The position numbers were made by a program, and so were the translations under genes. This document shows positions 17,586 through 25,857 of a stretch of 27,200 nucleotides of DNA, piece by piece. Source of the DNA: JBFKAV01 sp041621405 (GTDB lineage Bacteria; Pseudomonadota; Alphaproteobacteria; Rhodobacterales; Rhodobacteraceae); NCBI GenBank assembly GCA_041621405.1, contig JBFKAV010000029.1, positions 1 through 27,200 on the forward strand, read 5' to 3'. The number at the start of each line of letters is the position of its first letter. Position 1 is the first letter of the stretch. The notes beneath the pieces are model-generated. The model saw only the letters and a list, made by a program, of their open reading frames with translations, had not been told where the DNA came from and ran no database searches.

Positions 17586-18604
17586 GCCGGAGGCCCCGAA
17601 CCGCCCTCGTCACCGGATCGGCCGGCTTCATCGGCTATCACCTCTGCCAGCGGCTGCTCGCCGACGGTTTCCGGGTTACCGGGCTCGACGCGATGACCGA
17701 GTACTACGACGTCAGGCTGAAAGAGCGCCGGCACGCGCTCCTGGCCGAGGACCCGGGCTTCCGCGCCGAAATCGGCCGGCTCGAGGATCCGGGTCGTCTC
17801 GTCGGGCTCGTGGCCGAGCGCCCCGAGATCGTCGTCCATCTCGCCGCCCAGGCCGGCGTGCGCTACTCGATCGAAGCGCCGCGGAGCTACGCCGAGGCCA
17901 ATCTTGTCGGCAGCTTCGAGCTGCTCGAGGCCGTCCGCGCCCATCCGCCGGCACATCTCCTGATGGCCTCCACCTCCTCGGTCTACGGCGCCAATGCCGA
18001 GCGTCCCTATGCCGAGACCCACAAGGCCGACTGGCCGCTCTCGTTCTACGCCGCGACCAAGAAGGCAAACGAGGCGATGGCGCATTCCTACGCGCATCTC
18101 TTCGGCCTGCCGGTCACGATGTTCCGCTTCTTCACCGTCTACGGCCCCTGGGGCCGGCCTGATATGGCGCTCTTCAAGTTCACCAAGGCAATTCTCGAGG
18201 GCGAGCCGATCGACGTCTACAATCGCGGCGAGATGGCGCGCGACTTCACTTATGTCGACGACCTGGTCGAGGGGATCCGGCGGCTGATCGACGTGCCGCC
18301 GCCGGCGCCCGGAGCGGATGTGCAGCCTGTCGAAGGCGATAGCCTCTCGCCCGCCGCTCCCTGGCGCATCGTCAACATCGGCAATTCGGCGCCCGTGCGG
18401 CTCGGCGACTTCATCGCCGCGGTCGAGGCGGCCACCGGGCGCCGCGCCGAGCGGCGGCTCCTGCCGATGCAGCCCGGCGACGTGCCGGAAACCTGGGCCG
18501 ATGCGCGGCTCCTGACCGCGCTGACCGGATACCGGCCGCGGGTGGAGCTGGCCGACGGCGTGCGCCGTTTCGTCGCTTGGTATCGCGAGTACTACGGCCC
18601 CTGA
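17582..18604 (+). CDS. UDP-glucuronate 4-epimerase-like sugar-nucleotide epimerase
   Basis: Extended short-chain dehydrogenase/reductase of 340 residues that probably converts UDP-GlcA to UDP-GalA for surface polysaccharide (CapI/LpsL type). It shows the NAD-binding TGSAGFIG (11-18), YYDVRLK (41-47, typical of UDP-uronate epimerases), HLAAQAGVRYS (86-96), the catalytic Ser/Thr region STSSVYG (130-136) and the YAATK pair (Tyr156, Lys160). FFTVYGPWGRPDMA and FTYVDD complete the family pattern. The start ATG overlaps the stop of the LacI-type regulator. Substrate is inferred from motifs; related dTDP- or GDP-sugar enzymes are less likely. Confidence 0.9.
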   Translation: MSRRPRTALVTGSAGFIGYHLCQRLLADGFRVTGLDAMTEYYDVRLKERRHALLAEDPGFRAEIGRLEDPGRLVGLVAERPEIVVHLAAQAGVRYSIEAPRSYAEANLVGSFELLEAVRAHPPAHLLMASTSSVYGANAERPYAETHKADWPLSFYAATKKANEAMAHSYAHLFGLPVTMFRFFTVYGPWGRPDMALFKFTKAILEGEPIDVYNRGEMARDFTYVDDLVEGIRRLIDVPPPAPGADVQPVEGDSLSPAAPWRIVNIGNSAPVRLGDFIAAVEAATGRRAERRLLPMQPGDVPETWADARLLTALTGYRPRVELADGVRRFVAWYREYYGP

Positions 18605-18615
18605 GGTCCGCGGCC

Positions 18616-18989
18616 TCAGCCGACCAGGCTCTGCGTGAACCAGATCCGTCCGCAGTGCGGCCCCGCGGCGTCGAATGCGGCGCCGGTGGCGACCGGTTCA
18701 CGCGGCGGTCGAGGATGTTGCGGCGATGGCCGGGCGAGGCCAATAGGTTGGCCACCATCGCCTTGGCGAGCGAGGCATAGCCGCGCGCCGTCAAGGGCTG
18801 GCCCTCGCAAGTCGCGAAGCTGCAGCTCGCCGCGCCGAGCAGCGCGAGGTCGAGGCTCGCCGCCGGAACGACCCTGCGGGCGGCTTCTGCCGGAAGCCTC
18901 AGGGCGCAGGCGGCCGCGGCACCGGCGCCGAGAAGCGCAAGCGCGCCAGCCCGAATCGCCGCCCTGGCAGGTTCCAGGATCGCGGCCAT
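18616..18989 (-). pseudogene. CAP/SCP-domain protein remnant, frameshifted
   Basis: The minus strand encodes a signal-like start (from ATG 18989: MAAILEPARAAIRAGALALL) and then a CAP-type block SLAKAMVANLLASPGHRRNI followed by LDRR. At about 18698-18706 the family pattern moves to another frame, continuing EPVATGAAFDAAGPHCGRIW and FTQSLVG to a TGA at 18616. One missing base explains the switch. The first half of a normal CAP domain (SHxG and HNxxR parts) is also absent, so the gene is decayed beyond the frameshift. It converges on the epimerase gene with 11 bases between stops. A sequencing error could explain the shift but not the missing N-terminal half. Confidence 0.55.
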
Positions 18990-19107
18990 TCCCCCTCGCA
19001 GTTCCGGGCTTCGGAGCATGGCTGCACAGCCGAAGATCCTTGCGACATCAATGTGACCGAAGACAGCCACATCGGGCGAATGCCGGGCGGTCCTTCCGGT
19101 AAAGGAA

Positions 19108-19131
19108 AGGGCGGCCGCGAATGGCCGCCCT
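19108..19131 (-). terminator. Hairpin terminator of the small secreted peptide gene
   Basis: AGGGCGGCC and GGCCGCCCT form a perfect 9-bp stem with a 6-base loop. On the minus strand it is followed by TTCCTTTA, a modest T-rich tract, 42 bases after the stop at 19174. Confidence 0.7.
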
Positions 19132-19173
19132 GAGAACAGATCCCTTCCGCAATGCCTGTAAGGCCGCGCGACC

Positions 19174-19401
19174 CTAGTTGTTGGGCTGGCTGGTTCCGTT
19201 CGGCGAACCGCCGCCCGCCGCACCGGCGAGCAGCGCGAGGAAGATCAGCGGAACCGCGACGCCGAGCGAGCTGGTCGGCTGGGTCTCTTCGGCGATCTGC
19301 TCGTCGTCGACGGCGGCGTCCGCGAGGCCACCGGCCGCAGCGCCGGAAGCCACCAGCGCAGCTGCGGCCGTGGCGGCAAGAAACTTGGTGATGCGCGGCA
19401 T
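19174..19401 (-). CDS. Small exported peptide with hydrophobic C-terminal segment, 75 aa
   Basis: Starts MPRITKFLAATAAAALVASG, a Sec signal peptide ending near AAAGG. The short mature part is acidic (DAAVDDEQIAEET), then a hydrophobic stretch LGVAVPLIFLALLAG (about 49-63) and a Gly/Asn/Ser tail. Peptides of this layout are frequent in Rhodobacterales and have been labelled inconsistently; I know no function. GGGAG lies 6 bases before ATG 19401, and a hairpin terminator follows, so it is an independent unit. Confidence 0.75.
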   Translation of the reverse strand: MPRITKFLAATAAAALVASGAAAGGLADAAVDDEQIAEETQPTSSLGVAVPLIFLALLAGAAGGGSPNGTSQPNN

Positions 19402-19582
19402 CGTCAACTCCCGATTAATCCTTGGGTCGTATCGGTGGATAACACAGCGCCTTCTGATTGCAAGCGCGGAGTCCAGCTACGATTAATCGCGCAGCATTTC
19501 GGCATCAATATGTCTTCGCCGCGCGAAAAAATCGGCGAACATCTGCGCAGCACGCGGCGAAAGGGCCACAAGGAAGAGTCGA

Positions 19583-21619
19583 ATGCTCAATTTGGGGTTG
19601 AAGAGCGCCCGCAAGCAGGTATCTCGTAGGCAGAAAATGAGTGCGGCCATCGAAGCGTGGCCGGATCGGGGGCATCGGGGGCGTTGTGACAGTCAATCGG
19701 GCAGACGTCCCGGCGTGGGACCCAAGGCCAGTAAGTCCGTGCAGATAGCAAATGCGATCGTAGCCTTTGTTCTATCGCTGACGCGCCTGGCCAAGGCTGT
19801 GGTCCTTCTCCTGGTTGACTCGCTGCTCACGGTGGCAGCGCTCGAGGCGGCCGTCCTGGTGGTCGCCGGGGGCGCCGGCGTTGGCCCCGCGCTGCCGCGC
19901 CTGCCGCTTCTGCTGGCGGCCGGGGCCGCCGCATCGGTGGCCCTCGGCGTGGCTCAGACCCGGCTTCGTGATTACGAACTCCCGGCCGTCCTCGGCACCG
20001 CCATGCTAGCGATGCTGCTGGCGGGCGTAGCGTGGCTGGTCTACGGGCCAGTGCTGCCGCCCGGCGCCGTGGCAATGTTCGCGATGACCTTCTTCGCGGC
20101 CTCGGTCCTCAGCCGCATCCTGATGCGCGAGGCTCTGGTCCGGCTCTACCGCGCGGCGCAACAGGCGCGGCCCGTCATCATATACGGCGCCGGCACCACC
20201 GGTCTCAGGATCGCCGCCGCCCTGCGCAACGACGACGCGATCAGACCGGTCGCCTTCGTCGACGAAAATGCCGCGCTGCATGGCGTGACGATGGCCGGGC
20301 TGCGCGTGCATTCGCCATTGAAACTGACTGAGGTCGCCGCGAGGACCGGCGCCTCCGCCGTGATCCTGGCGATGCCTTCGCTCGCCGCCCGCAAGCGCGC
20401 CGAGATCTCTCGGCGCCTCGCTAGGCTGGGGCTCGAGGTGCGCGCGCTTCCCGCCTTCGCCCAGATTATCGGCAAGGAGCTGCGGCTCGACCAACTCGCC
20501 CCGGTGAACCCGACCGACCTGCTCTCGCGCGAGCAGCTTCGCTACGACAATCGCCGCCTTGCGGAAAGCTATGCCGGCCGCGCGGTCCTGGTGACCGGCG
20601 CGGGCGGGTCGATCGGCAGCGAGCTTTGCCGGCAGATCCTGGCCTGCGGGCCGCGCCGGCTGATCCTTCTCGAGCTCAGCGAGCACGCGCTGTTCCAGGT
20701 CGACCGCGAGCTGCGCGCCGATTCGGCAGCAGCCGGAACGGAGATCGTTCCGGTGCTCGGCTCGGCGACCGATCCCCGCCTCGTGCGCAGCGTGATCCGC
20801 GGCCAGGGGGTCGAGGTGATCCTGCACGCAGCCGCCTACAAGCATGTGCCGCTGGTCGAGGCGAACGCCGTCTCGGGGCTGGCCAACAACGTGCTCAGCA
20901 CCCATGTGCTTGCGCGTGAGGCGCAGGCTGCGGGTGTCGGTCGGTTCATCCTGATCTCGTCGGACAAGGCGGTGCAACCGACCAGCGTGATGGGCGCCAG
21001 CAAGCGGCTCGCCGAGCTCGTGGTCCAGGACCTCGCCGAGCGCGCCCCTGCGACCAGGTTCGCCGCCGTGCGCTTCGGCAACGTGCTCGGCTCCTCCGGC
21101 TCGGTGATCCCGGTGTTCCGCGAGCAGATCGCCGCGGGCGGGCCGGTCACCCTGACCGACCCCGACGCGACGCGCTATTTCATGACCGTCGAAGAGGCGG
21201 TGCACCTGGTGCTCGTGGCTGGGGCCGAGGCGGCGGGCGGCGAGATCTTCGTGCTCGACATGGGCGAGCCGGTACGGATCGCCGACCTGGCGCGGAAGAT
21301 GATCGAGGCGGCGGGCTACTGCGTGCGGGACCCGGTCAACCCTGCGGGCGACATCGAGATCCAGGTGATCGGCCTGCGCGCCGGCGAACGGACGCACGAG
21401 GTCAGGATGACCGACGGCGCGCGGGCCACCGGCGCGCATCCGGCTATCCTCAAGGTCGAGGCCCCGGTCCTGTCGGAGATCGAGATCGCCGGCGCGCTGC
21501 GTGCCATCCGCGGTGTCGTCTCCTCCGGCGATGCCGGCGAAGCGTTCCGGGTCATAGAGCACTTCATCGGCATGGCCCCGCGCGAGGCCAAGGCGGCCCG
21601 GCGCGCCGCCCACACCTGA
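19583..21619 (+). CDS. Membrane nucleotide-sugar dehydratase/epimerase (FlaA1/CapD type)
   Basis: Polysaccharide biosynthesis protein predicted to act as a UDP-HexNAc 4,6-dehydratase or epimerase at the inner membrane. Four hydrophobic helices lie at about 55-95, 105-125, 137-155 and 162-180. A first Rossmann motif follows (IIYGAGTTG, 199-207), then the catalytic domain with VTGAGGSIGSEL (337-348), AAYKHVPLVE, ISSDKAVQPTS (458-468) and MGASKR (470-475), the WbpM-type variant in which Met replaces Tyr. The C terminus is complete. The start is uncertain: residues 1-52 look unlike the family, and GTG 19739 (626 aa) is a credible alternative with the weak site AAGGCCAG. The preceding 19402-19582 is non-coding. 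Confidence 0.9.
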   Translation: MLNLGLKSARKQVSRRQKMSAAIEAWPDRGHRGRCDSQSGRRPGVGPKASKSVQIANAIVAFVLSLTRLAKAVVLLLVDSLLTVAALEAAVLVVAGGAGVGPALPRLPLLLAAGAAASVALGVAQTRLRDYELPAVLGTAMLAMLLAGVAWLVYGPVLPPGAVAMFAMTFFAASVLSRILMREALVRLYRAAQQARPVIIYGAGTTGLRIAAALRNDDAIRPVAFVDENAALHGVTMAGLRVHSPLKLTEVAARTGASAVILAMPSLAARKRAEISRRLARLGLEVRALPAFAQIIGKELRLDQLAPVNPTDLLSREQLRYDNRRLAESYAGRAVLVTGAGGSIGSELCRQILACGPRRLILLELSEHALFQVDRELRADSAAAGTEIVPVLGSATDPRLVRSVIRGQGVEVILHAAAYKHVPLVEANAVSGLANNVLSTHVLAREAQAAGVGRFILISSDKAVQPTSVMGASKRLAELVVQDLAERAPATRFAAVRFGNVLGSSGSVIPVFREQIAAGGPVTLTDPDATRYFMTVEEAVHLVLVAGAEAAGGEIFVLDMGEPVRIADLARKMIEAAGYCVRDPVNPAGDIEIQVIGLRAGERTHEVRMTDGARATGAHPAILKVEAPVLSEIEIAGALRAIRGVVSSGDAGEAFRVIEHFIGMAPREAKAARRAAHT

Positions 21620-21679
21620 ACCGGCCACACTCGCGCCCGAGCCCCGGCCTCCAGGGGCGCCCGCAAGGGCCGTGATCCT

Positions 21680-22375
21680 TCAGGATGTAAACTTGGCCGC
21701 TCGGTCGGGTCGGCCCGCGGCTCGGCCCTGCCGGCGGCGCAGCAGGACCCGGCCGGCGGTGGTCAGAAGCAGGCCGAGATCGCTGCAGGCCGAGCGCCGG
21801 CGGCGGTAGCGCAGATCGAGCCGCGCCTTGGCCGGAACGCAGCGGCGGGTGTAGATCCGGTCGGACTCCTCCGCAGTCGCGCAGCCGGCCAGGAGCTCCT
21901 CCTCGCGCCGGTGGTAGAGAAGCGTCGCCGCCCCGGTGATACCCGGTCGCTCGCGCAGAACTTCGCCGTAGAGCGCGGGAAACCGCTCGACGTAGCGACG
22001 CAAGGGCGGCCGCGGCCCGACGAAGGCCATCTCGCCTCGGAGCACGTTCCAAAGCTGCGGCAGTTCGTCAAGCCGCGCGCGTCGAAGGAAGCGGCCCAGT
22101 GCCGTGACCCGCGCCGCCTTGTCACCGCCGGTGGCCACACCGTCGTCGGAGCCCGGCACCATGGTGCGGAATTTCCACAGGGTGAACGGCCGGCCGGCCG
22201 CGCCGATCCGCTCGGAGCCGAACAGCACCGGTCGGCCATCGGCGAGGATGATGGCGACCGCGATCAGCGCCACAAGCGGCCAGAGCAGGAGTGCGAGCAG
22301 GGCGGCGAGCGCGAGATCGAAGCCCCGCGGCCCCGGAAGCGCCGCCGCGGCTCCCCGCCCGGTCCGCTCAGCCAT
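21680..22375 (-). CDS. Initiating sugar-phosphate transferase (bacterial sugar transferase family)
   Basis: 231-residue monotopic phosphoglycosyl transferase that puts the first sugar-phosphate on undecaprenyl phosphate. It has one membrane helix (about 20-44), then ERIG, the KFRTM motif (68-72), the catalytic Asp-Glu in RLDELPQLWNVLRGEM (101-116), FVGPRP (118-123) and RPGITG (143-148). Length fits the short PglC/WbaP-core form without an N-terminal bundle. The C terminus (195-231) is unusually Arg-rich. Its ATG lies inside the end of the permease gene (8-base overlap), so it is translated with the ABC exporter and likely starts the same glycan. Confidence 0.93.
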   Translation of the reverse strand: MAERTGRGAAAALPGPRGFDLALAALLALLLWPLVALIAVAIILADGRPVLFGSERIGAAGRPFTLWKFRTMVPGSDDGVATGGDKAARVTALGRFLRRARLDELPQLWNVLRGEMAFVGPRPPLRRYVERFPALYGEVLRERPGITGAATLLYHRREEELLAGCATAEESDRIYTRRCVPAKARLDLRYRRRRSACSDLGLLLTTAGRVLLRRRQGRAAGRPDRAAKFTS

Positions 22376-23147
22376 TGACCAGGTCGCGGTGGTAGCGCCC
22401 AAGCAACAGCAGGCCCGCCAGCAGGCAGATCGCGCTGAGGCTGAACACGTAGCCAGGCGAGATATAGGCGCCCTCGTAGGTCGGGAAAAAGCCGCGGCGC
22501 ATCTGGCCGACGACATGCACCATCGGGTTGAACCAGAGCCAGTCGCGGTAGGGCTGGGGAACGCTCTCGAACAGGAAGAAGATCGCCGAAATGATGAAAA
22601 GCGGCCGGTTCAGGATCGCCCAGATCCGCTCCCAGGAGGGGAACATCTCGGTCAGGAAGCAGTTCAGCGTTCCGATACCGAGCGCCAGCGCCCCCACCAT
22701 CAGCAGCGATAGCCCGATCGCCGGCAGATCGAGGATCGCCTCGATCCCGAGGACGGGGATCATGCCGGCGATCACGATGGCGACCACCAGCACCTGGGTC
22801 ATCGCGTTCAAGAGGAAGCGCGCGGCCAGGGCATCGACATAGGTCACGCCCGGATAGAACAGTAGCGGCCGCGAGAATCGGATCGCCTGGCTCAGCTTCT
22901 GGCTGACGTCGAGATAGGCCACGAAGGGCAGGAAGCCCGAGGCGTAGAAGAAGGCGAAGCTGTTGCCCATCGGCGGAGCGCGGAAGGCGAGCGAGAACAC
23001 GAAGGTCAGAAGGAAGATTCCGGCCACCGGCTCGAGCACGGCCCAGAGGTAGCCGACGCTCGACCGTCCGTGGGTGGAAGCCATCTCGCGCAGGAGCAGC
23101 GCGGCGACAGTGCGGGGCGTTTTGAACTTCCGGGCAGGCGATGGCAC
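22368..23147 (-). CDS. KpsM-like ABC-2 polysaccharide export permease
   Basis: Inner-membrane permease of a group 2-type capsule ABC exporter. From GTG 23147 it has 259 residues, close to KpsM (258). It shows the N-terminal amphipathic start with ALLLREMASTHGRSSVGYLW, about six membrane helices, and the C-terminal pattern FNPMVHVVGQMRRGFFPTY typical of ABC-2 exporters. AGGGGAG lies 10 bases before the GTG. A longer open frame to 23306 would overlap the divergent KpsE-like gene and adds Pro-rich residues unlike the family. The ATPase partner is encoded on the other strand, which is unusual for kpsMT. Confidence 0.9.
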   Translation of the reverse strand: MPSPARKFKTPRTVAALLLREMASTHGRSSVGYLWAVLEPVAGIFLLTFVFSLAFRAPPMGNSFAFFYASGFLPFVAYLDVSQKLSQAIRFSRPLLFYPGVTYVDALAARFLLNAMTQVLVVAIVIAGMIPVLGIEAILDLPAIGLSLLMVGALALGIGTLNCFLTEMFPSWERIWAILNRPLFIISAIFFLFESVPQPYRDWLWFNPMVHVVGQMRRGFFPTYEGAYISPGYVFSLSAICLLAGLLLLGRYHRDLVNG

Positions 23148-23250
23148 GGGCGCCGGGCTCCCCTCGCTCAACTGGATTCGCCCGAGGGGCTCTGCTAGCG
23201 TCGGGCGCGGCTGTTCCGATGGCCGAAGTGGTAGTCGAAAGGGCCGAAAG

Positions 23251-24531
23251 TTGGAAGACGCCAAATCGGGGCATGGCCCGGCCGGACCCGCCGTCGTTGC
23301 CGCCACCGGCGCCGCGGCAGAGGCCTCGCGCCCGGCACCGCAGCCGGGAGCCCGCCCCGCGTCGCCGCCAAGACCCCAGGCGCCACAGGCTGCGCATCCG
23401 GTGCGCCCTCCTGCCGGCGCGGCGCGCCTGAAAGGGCGACATTTCGGGCTCCTGCTCAGCTTCCTCCTTCTGGTGCTGGCGCCGGCCGGCGCCTCGGCGG
23501 TCTACCTCTATGCCGTGGCCAAGGACCAGTACGCCTCGCGCGTCGGCTTCTCGGTGCGCCGCGAGGAAGTGAGCTCGGCCATCGAGATCCTCGGCGGGAT
23601 CACCAGCCTCTCCGGCTCCAGCACCACCGATACAGACGTTCTGTTCGAATACATCCGCAGCCAGCCGATGGTGCGTCGGGTCGACGAACGGCTCGATCTC
23701 CGCGCGATCTACACCCTGCCCGAGGACCCGGTCTTCGCGCTCGCCCCCGGGGCGACCATCGAGGACCTCACCGACTACTGGGGCCGGATGGTGAAGGTTT
23801 TCTACGACAGCGCGAGCGGGCTGATCGAGCTCCGCGTGCAGGCCTTCACCCCCGAGGACGCCCAAGCAGTGGCGCAGGCGGTGTTCGAGGAGAGCAGCGC
23901 ATTGATCAACACGCTGTCGAACATCGCCCGCGAGGACGCCACCCGCTACTCCAAGGAAGAACTCGACCGCGCCGTCGAGCGCCTGGTCGAGGCGCGGCAG
24001 GCGCTCACCGAGTTCCGCGCCCGCACCCAGATCGTCGATCCTCAGGCCGACATCCAGGGCCGGATGAGCCTGCTGGCCACGCTCGAGGGGCAGCTCGTCG
24101 AGGCGCTGATCGACCTCGACCTTCTGCGCGACACCACCCGCGAGACCGACCCTCGGGTGCAGCAGGCCGAGCGCCGGGTGGCGGTGATCGAGGGCCGCAT
24201 CGCCACCGAACGCGCCCGCTTCGGCATGGCCGACAGCGGAGCGGGCGAGCCCGACGATGCCTACGCGACCCTCGTGGCCGAGTTCGAGCGGCTCCAGGTC
24301 GACCGCGAGTTTGCCGAGCAAGCCTATCTCTCGGCGCTCGGCGCCTACGACGTTGCGCTGGCCGAGGCCCGGCGGCAGTCGCGCTACCTGGCCGCCTATA
24401 TCGAGCCCACACGCGCCGAGTCCGCGGAATACCCGCAGCGCGAGGCAATTCTGGCGCTGGTCGCCGTCTTCGCGCTGATCGGCTGGTCGATCCTGGCGCT
24501 GGTCTACTACAGCATCCGCGACCGCAGGTGA
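23251..24531 (+). CDS. KpsE/CtrB-like capsule export inner-membrane protein
   Basis: Polysaccharide copolymerase/adaptor that spans the periplasm between the ABC exporter and the outer-membrane channel. From TTG 23251 (AAGGG upstream) it has 426 residues. It shows a long Ala/Pro-rich cytosolic N terminus (1-63), membrane helix 1 (about 64-88), the Wzz-type start DQYASRVGFSVRREE, a periplasmic region with coiled-coil parts (about 215-300 and 340-370), and a C-terminal helix (397-420) ending RDRR. KpsE normally has a shorter N terminus, so the Pro-rich extension is notable. The stop is followed one base later by the KpsT start, giving a KpsE-KpsT operon divergent from the permease. Confidence 0.9.
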   Translation: MEDAKSGHGPAGPAVVAATGAAAEASRPAPQPGARPASPPRPQAPQAAHPVRPPAGAARLKGRHFGLLLSFLLLVLAPAGASAVYLYAVAKDQYASRVGFSVRREEVSSAIEILGGITSLSGSSTTDTDVLFEYIRSQPMVRRVDERLDLRAIYTLPEDPVFALAPGATIEDLTDYWGRMVKVFYDSASGLIELRVQAFTPEDAQAVAQAVFEESSALINTLSNIAREDATRYSKEELDRAVERLVEARQALTEFRARTQIVDPQADIQGRMSLLATLEGQLVEALIDLDLLRDTTRETDPRVQQAERRVAVIEGRIATERARFGMADSGAGEPDDAYATLVAEFERLQVDREFAEQAYLSALGAYDVALAEARRQSRYLAAYIEPTRAESAEYPQREAILALVAVFALIGWSILALVYYSIRDRR

Positions 24532-24532
24532 G

Positions 24533-25207
24533 GTGCCGGCGCCGGTGATCGTGATCGAGAACCTCAGCAAGACCTACCACCTGCGCGGCCGCCACACGGT
24601 CGTGGCCGATGCCATCTCGGCCACCTTCCCGGCCCGGACCAGCGTCGCGCTCCTCGGCCGCAACGGCGCCGGCAAGTCGAGCCTCTTGAGGATGATCGCG
24701 GGCACGATGGACCCCGATTCCGGCGCAATCAGGATCCAGGGCTCGGTGTCCTGGCCGGTGGGCTTCGCCGGCAGCTTCCACGGCGACCTGACCGGCCGCC
24801 AGAACGCCCGTTTCATCGCCCGTGTCTACGGCGTCGATACCGACGAGCTGACCGCCTACACCGAGGACTTCGCCGAGCTCGGCCAGCATTTCGACCTGCC
24901 GGTGAAGACCTATTCCTCGGGCATGCGGTCGCGCCTCGCCTTCGGCGTGTCGATGGGCATCGGCTTCGACACCTACCTCGTCGACGAGGTCACCTCGGTG
25001 GGCGACGCCGCGTTCCGTCAGAAGAGCGAGCGGGTATTCCAGGAACGCATGCGCGAGAGCGGCGCGATCGTCGTCTCCCACGGGATGGGCCTGATCCGGC
25101 GGACCTGCGACCACGGGGCCGTGCTGGAGGAGGGCCGGCTCACGTACTACGACGACGTCGAGGAGGCGATCCGCCACCACGAGGAGCTCGCGCGCCGGCA
25201 CATGTGA
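24533..25207 (+). CDS. KpsT-like polysaccharide ABC transporter ATPase
   Basis: Cytosolic ATPase that powers export through the KpsM-like permease. The 224-residue protein has Walker A GRNGAGKS (42-49), the ABC signature in YSSGMRSRLAFG (126-137), Walker B TYLVDEV (146-152) and the switch His in IVVSHG (His181). YSSGM and the WPVGFAGSF segment (73-81) are typical of the KpsT group; there is no carbohydrate-binding C-terminal domain as in Wzt. GTG 24533 is the start, one base after the KpsE-like stop, implying translational coupling. Confidence 0.95.
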   Translation: MPAPVIVIENLSKTYHLRGRHTVVADAISATFPARTSVALLGRNGAGKSSLLRMIAGTMDPDSGAIRIQGSVSWPVGFAGSFHGDLTGRQNARFIARVYGVDTDELTAYTEDFAELGQHFDLPVKTYSSGMRSRLAFGVSMGIGFDTYLVDEVTSVGDAAFRQKSERVFQERMRESGAIVVSHGMGLIRRTCDHGAVLEEGRLTYYDDVEEAIRHHEELARRHM

Positions 25208-25405
25208 GGCCAGGATTCGGGACGATCGAACTGGCGTCCGCCTCGGCGAAGGCCCGCGATCTGCGCCGGCGTCGGGAAATTGTGCCTTGCGCGAAAGGCT
25301 TCAATTCGGCAAGAAAGTCCGGTGGGGGCGGTGACCGGCGCTGCTTGCGGCCCGTGGGGGTTGCGACCGTGTCGGCGGCACTAGTGGGAGAAGGGCCCGA
25401 AGTGC

Positions 25406-25819
25406 ATGCCCCGACGTCTTGGTCCCGAAGGCCTTCTCCGTGGCGTGTCCGCGGCCTTTTTCGTTGCGGCCACCGCAGTGGAGGCCGACATGCCGCCTAC
25501 TAGCATCCTGGTGCTTTGCAGCGATGCGCCCGAGAACTATTGCGGCGCTCTGGCAGCTGCGCTCTCGGAGAGCACCGAGGCACCTGTAGAGGTGCACAAC
25601 GGCGAAAGCGGCGACGAGCCCGGCCTGACCGTCGAGCTCAGGATGATCGCACTGACCGAAACCCGCGCCTCGGCCCGGCTCGCCTGGTGGCGTCCGGGCG
25701 GCGAGCCGGTCCTCGGCCCCGAGGTCACCCTCTCGGTGATCGATCGCAGTACCCTGCCGCCCCGTGCGCCGGCCGACCTGGCGCGCAACCTCCTGAAAAC
25801 GACCGACCTGCCCTTGTGA
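25406..25819 (+). CDS. Putative exported protein, 137 aa, unknown function
   Basis: From ATG 25406 the N terminus (MPRRLGPEGLLRG, then VSAAFFVAATAVEA) reads as a signal peptide; ATG 25490 (MPPTSILVLCSD) would give a cytosolic 109-residue form. The mature part has two cysteines (in VLCSDAP and ENYCGAL), a strand-rich middle (LTVELRMIALTE, SARLAWWRPGG) and ends DLARNLLKTTDLPL. GGGAGAAGGG lies upstream, inside an inverted repeat that reaches past the start codon. The metallopeptidase gene follows after 38 bases on the same strand, suggesting an operon. It lacks similarity I can recognise to the Inh protease inhibitors. Function unknown. Confidence 0.75.
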   Translation: MPRRLGPEGLLRGVSAAFFVAATAVEADMPPTSILVLCSDAPENYCGALAAALSESTEAPVEVHNGESGDEPGLTVELRMIALTETRASARLAWWRPGGEPVLGPEVTLSVIDRSTLPPRAPADLARNLLKTTDLPL

Positions 25820-25857
25820 CCAAACCCAGATTTTCTAGTGCGTAAAGAGAGACAAGC

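Noticed and set aside
22264..24570. 768-codon minus-strand frame over the permease and KpsE-like genes
   Set aside because: A shadow of the KpsE-like gene and an out-of-frame reading of the permease; no recognisable domain.
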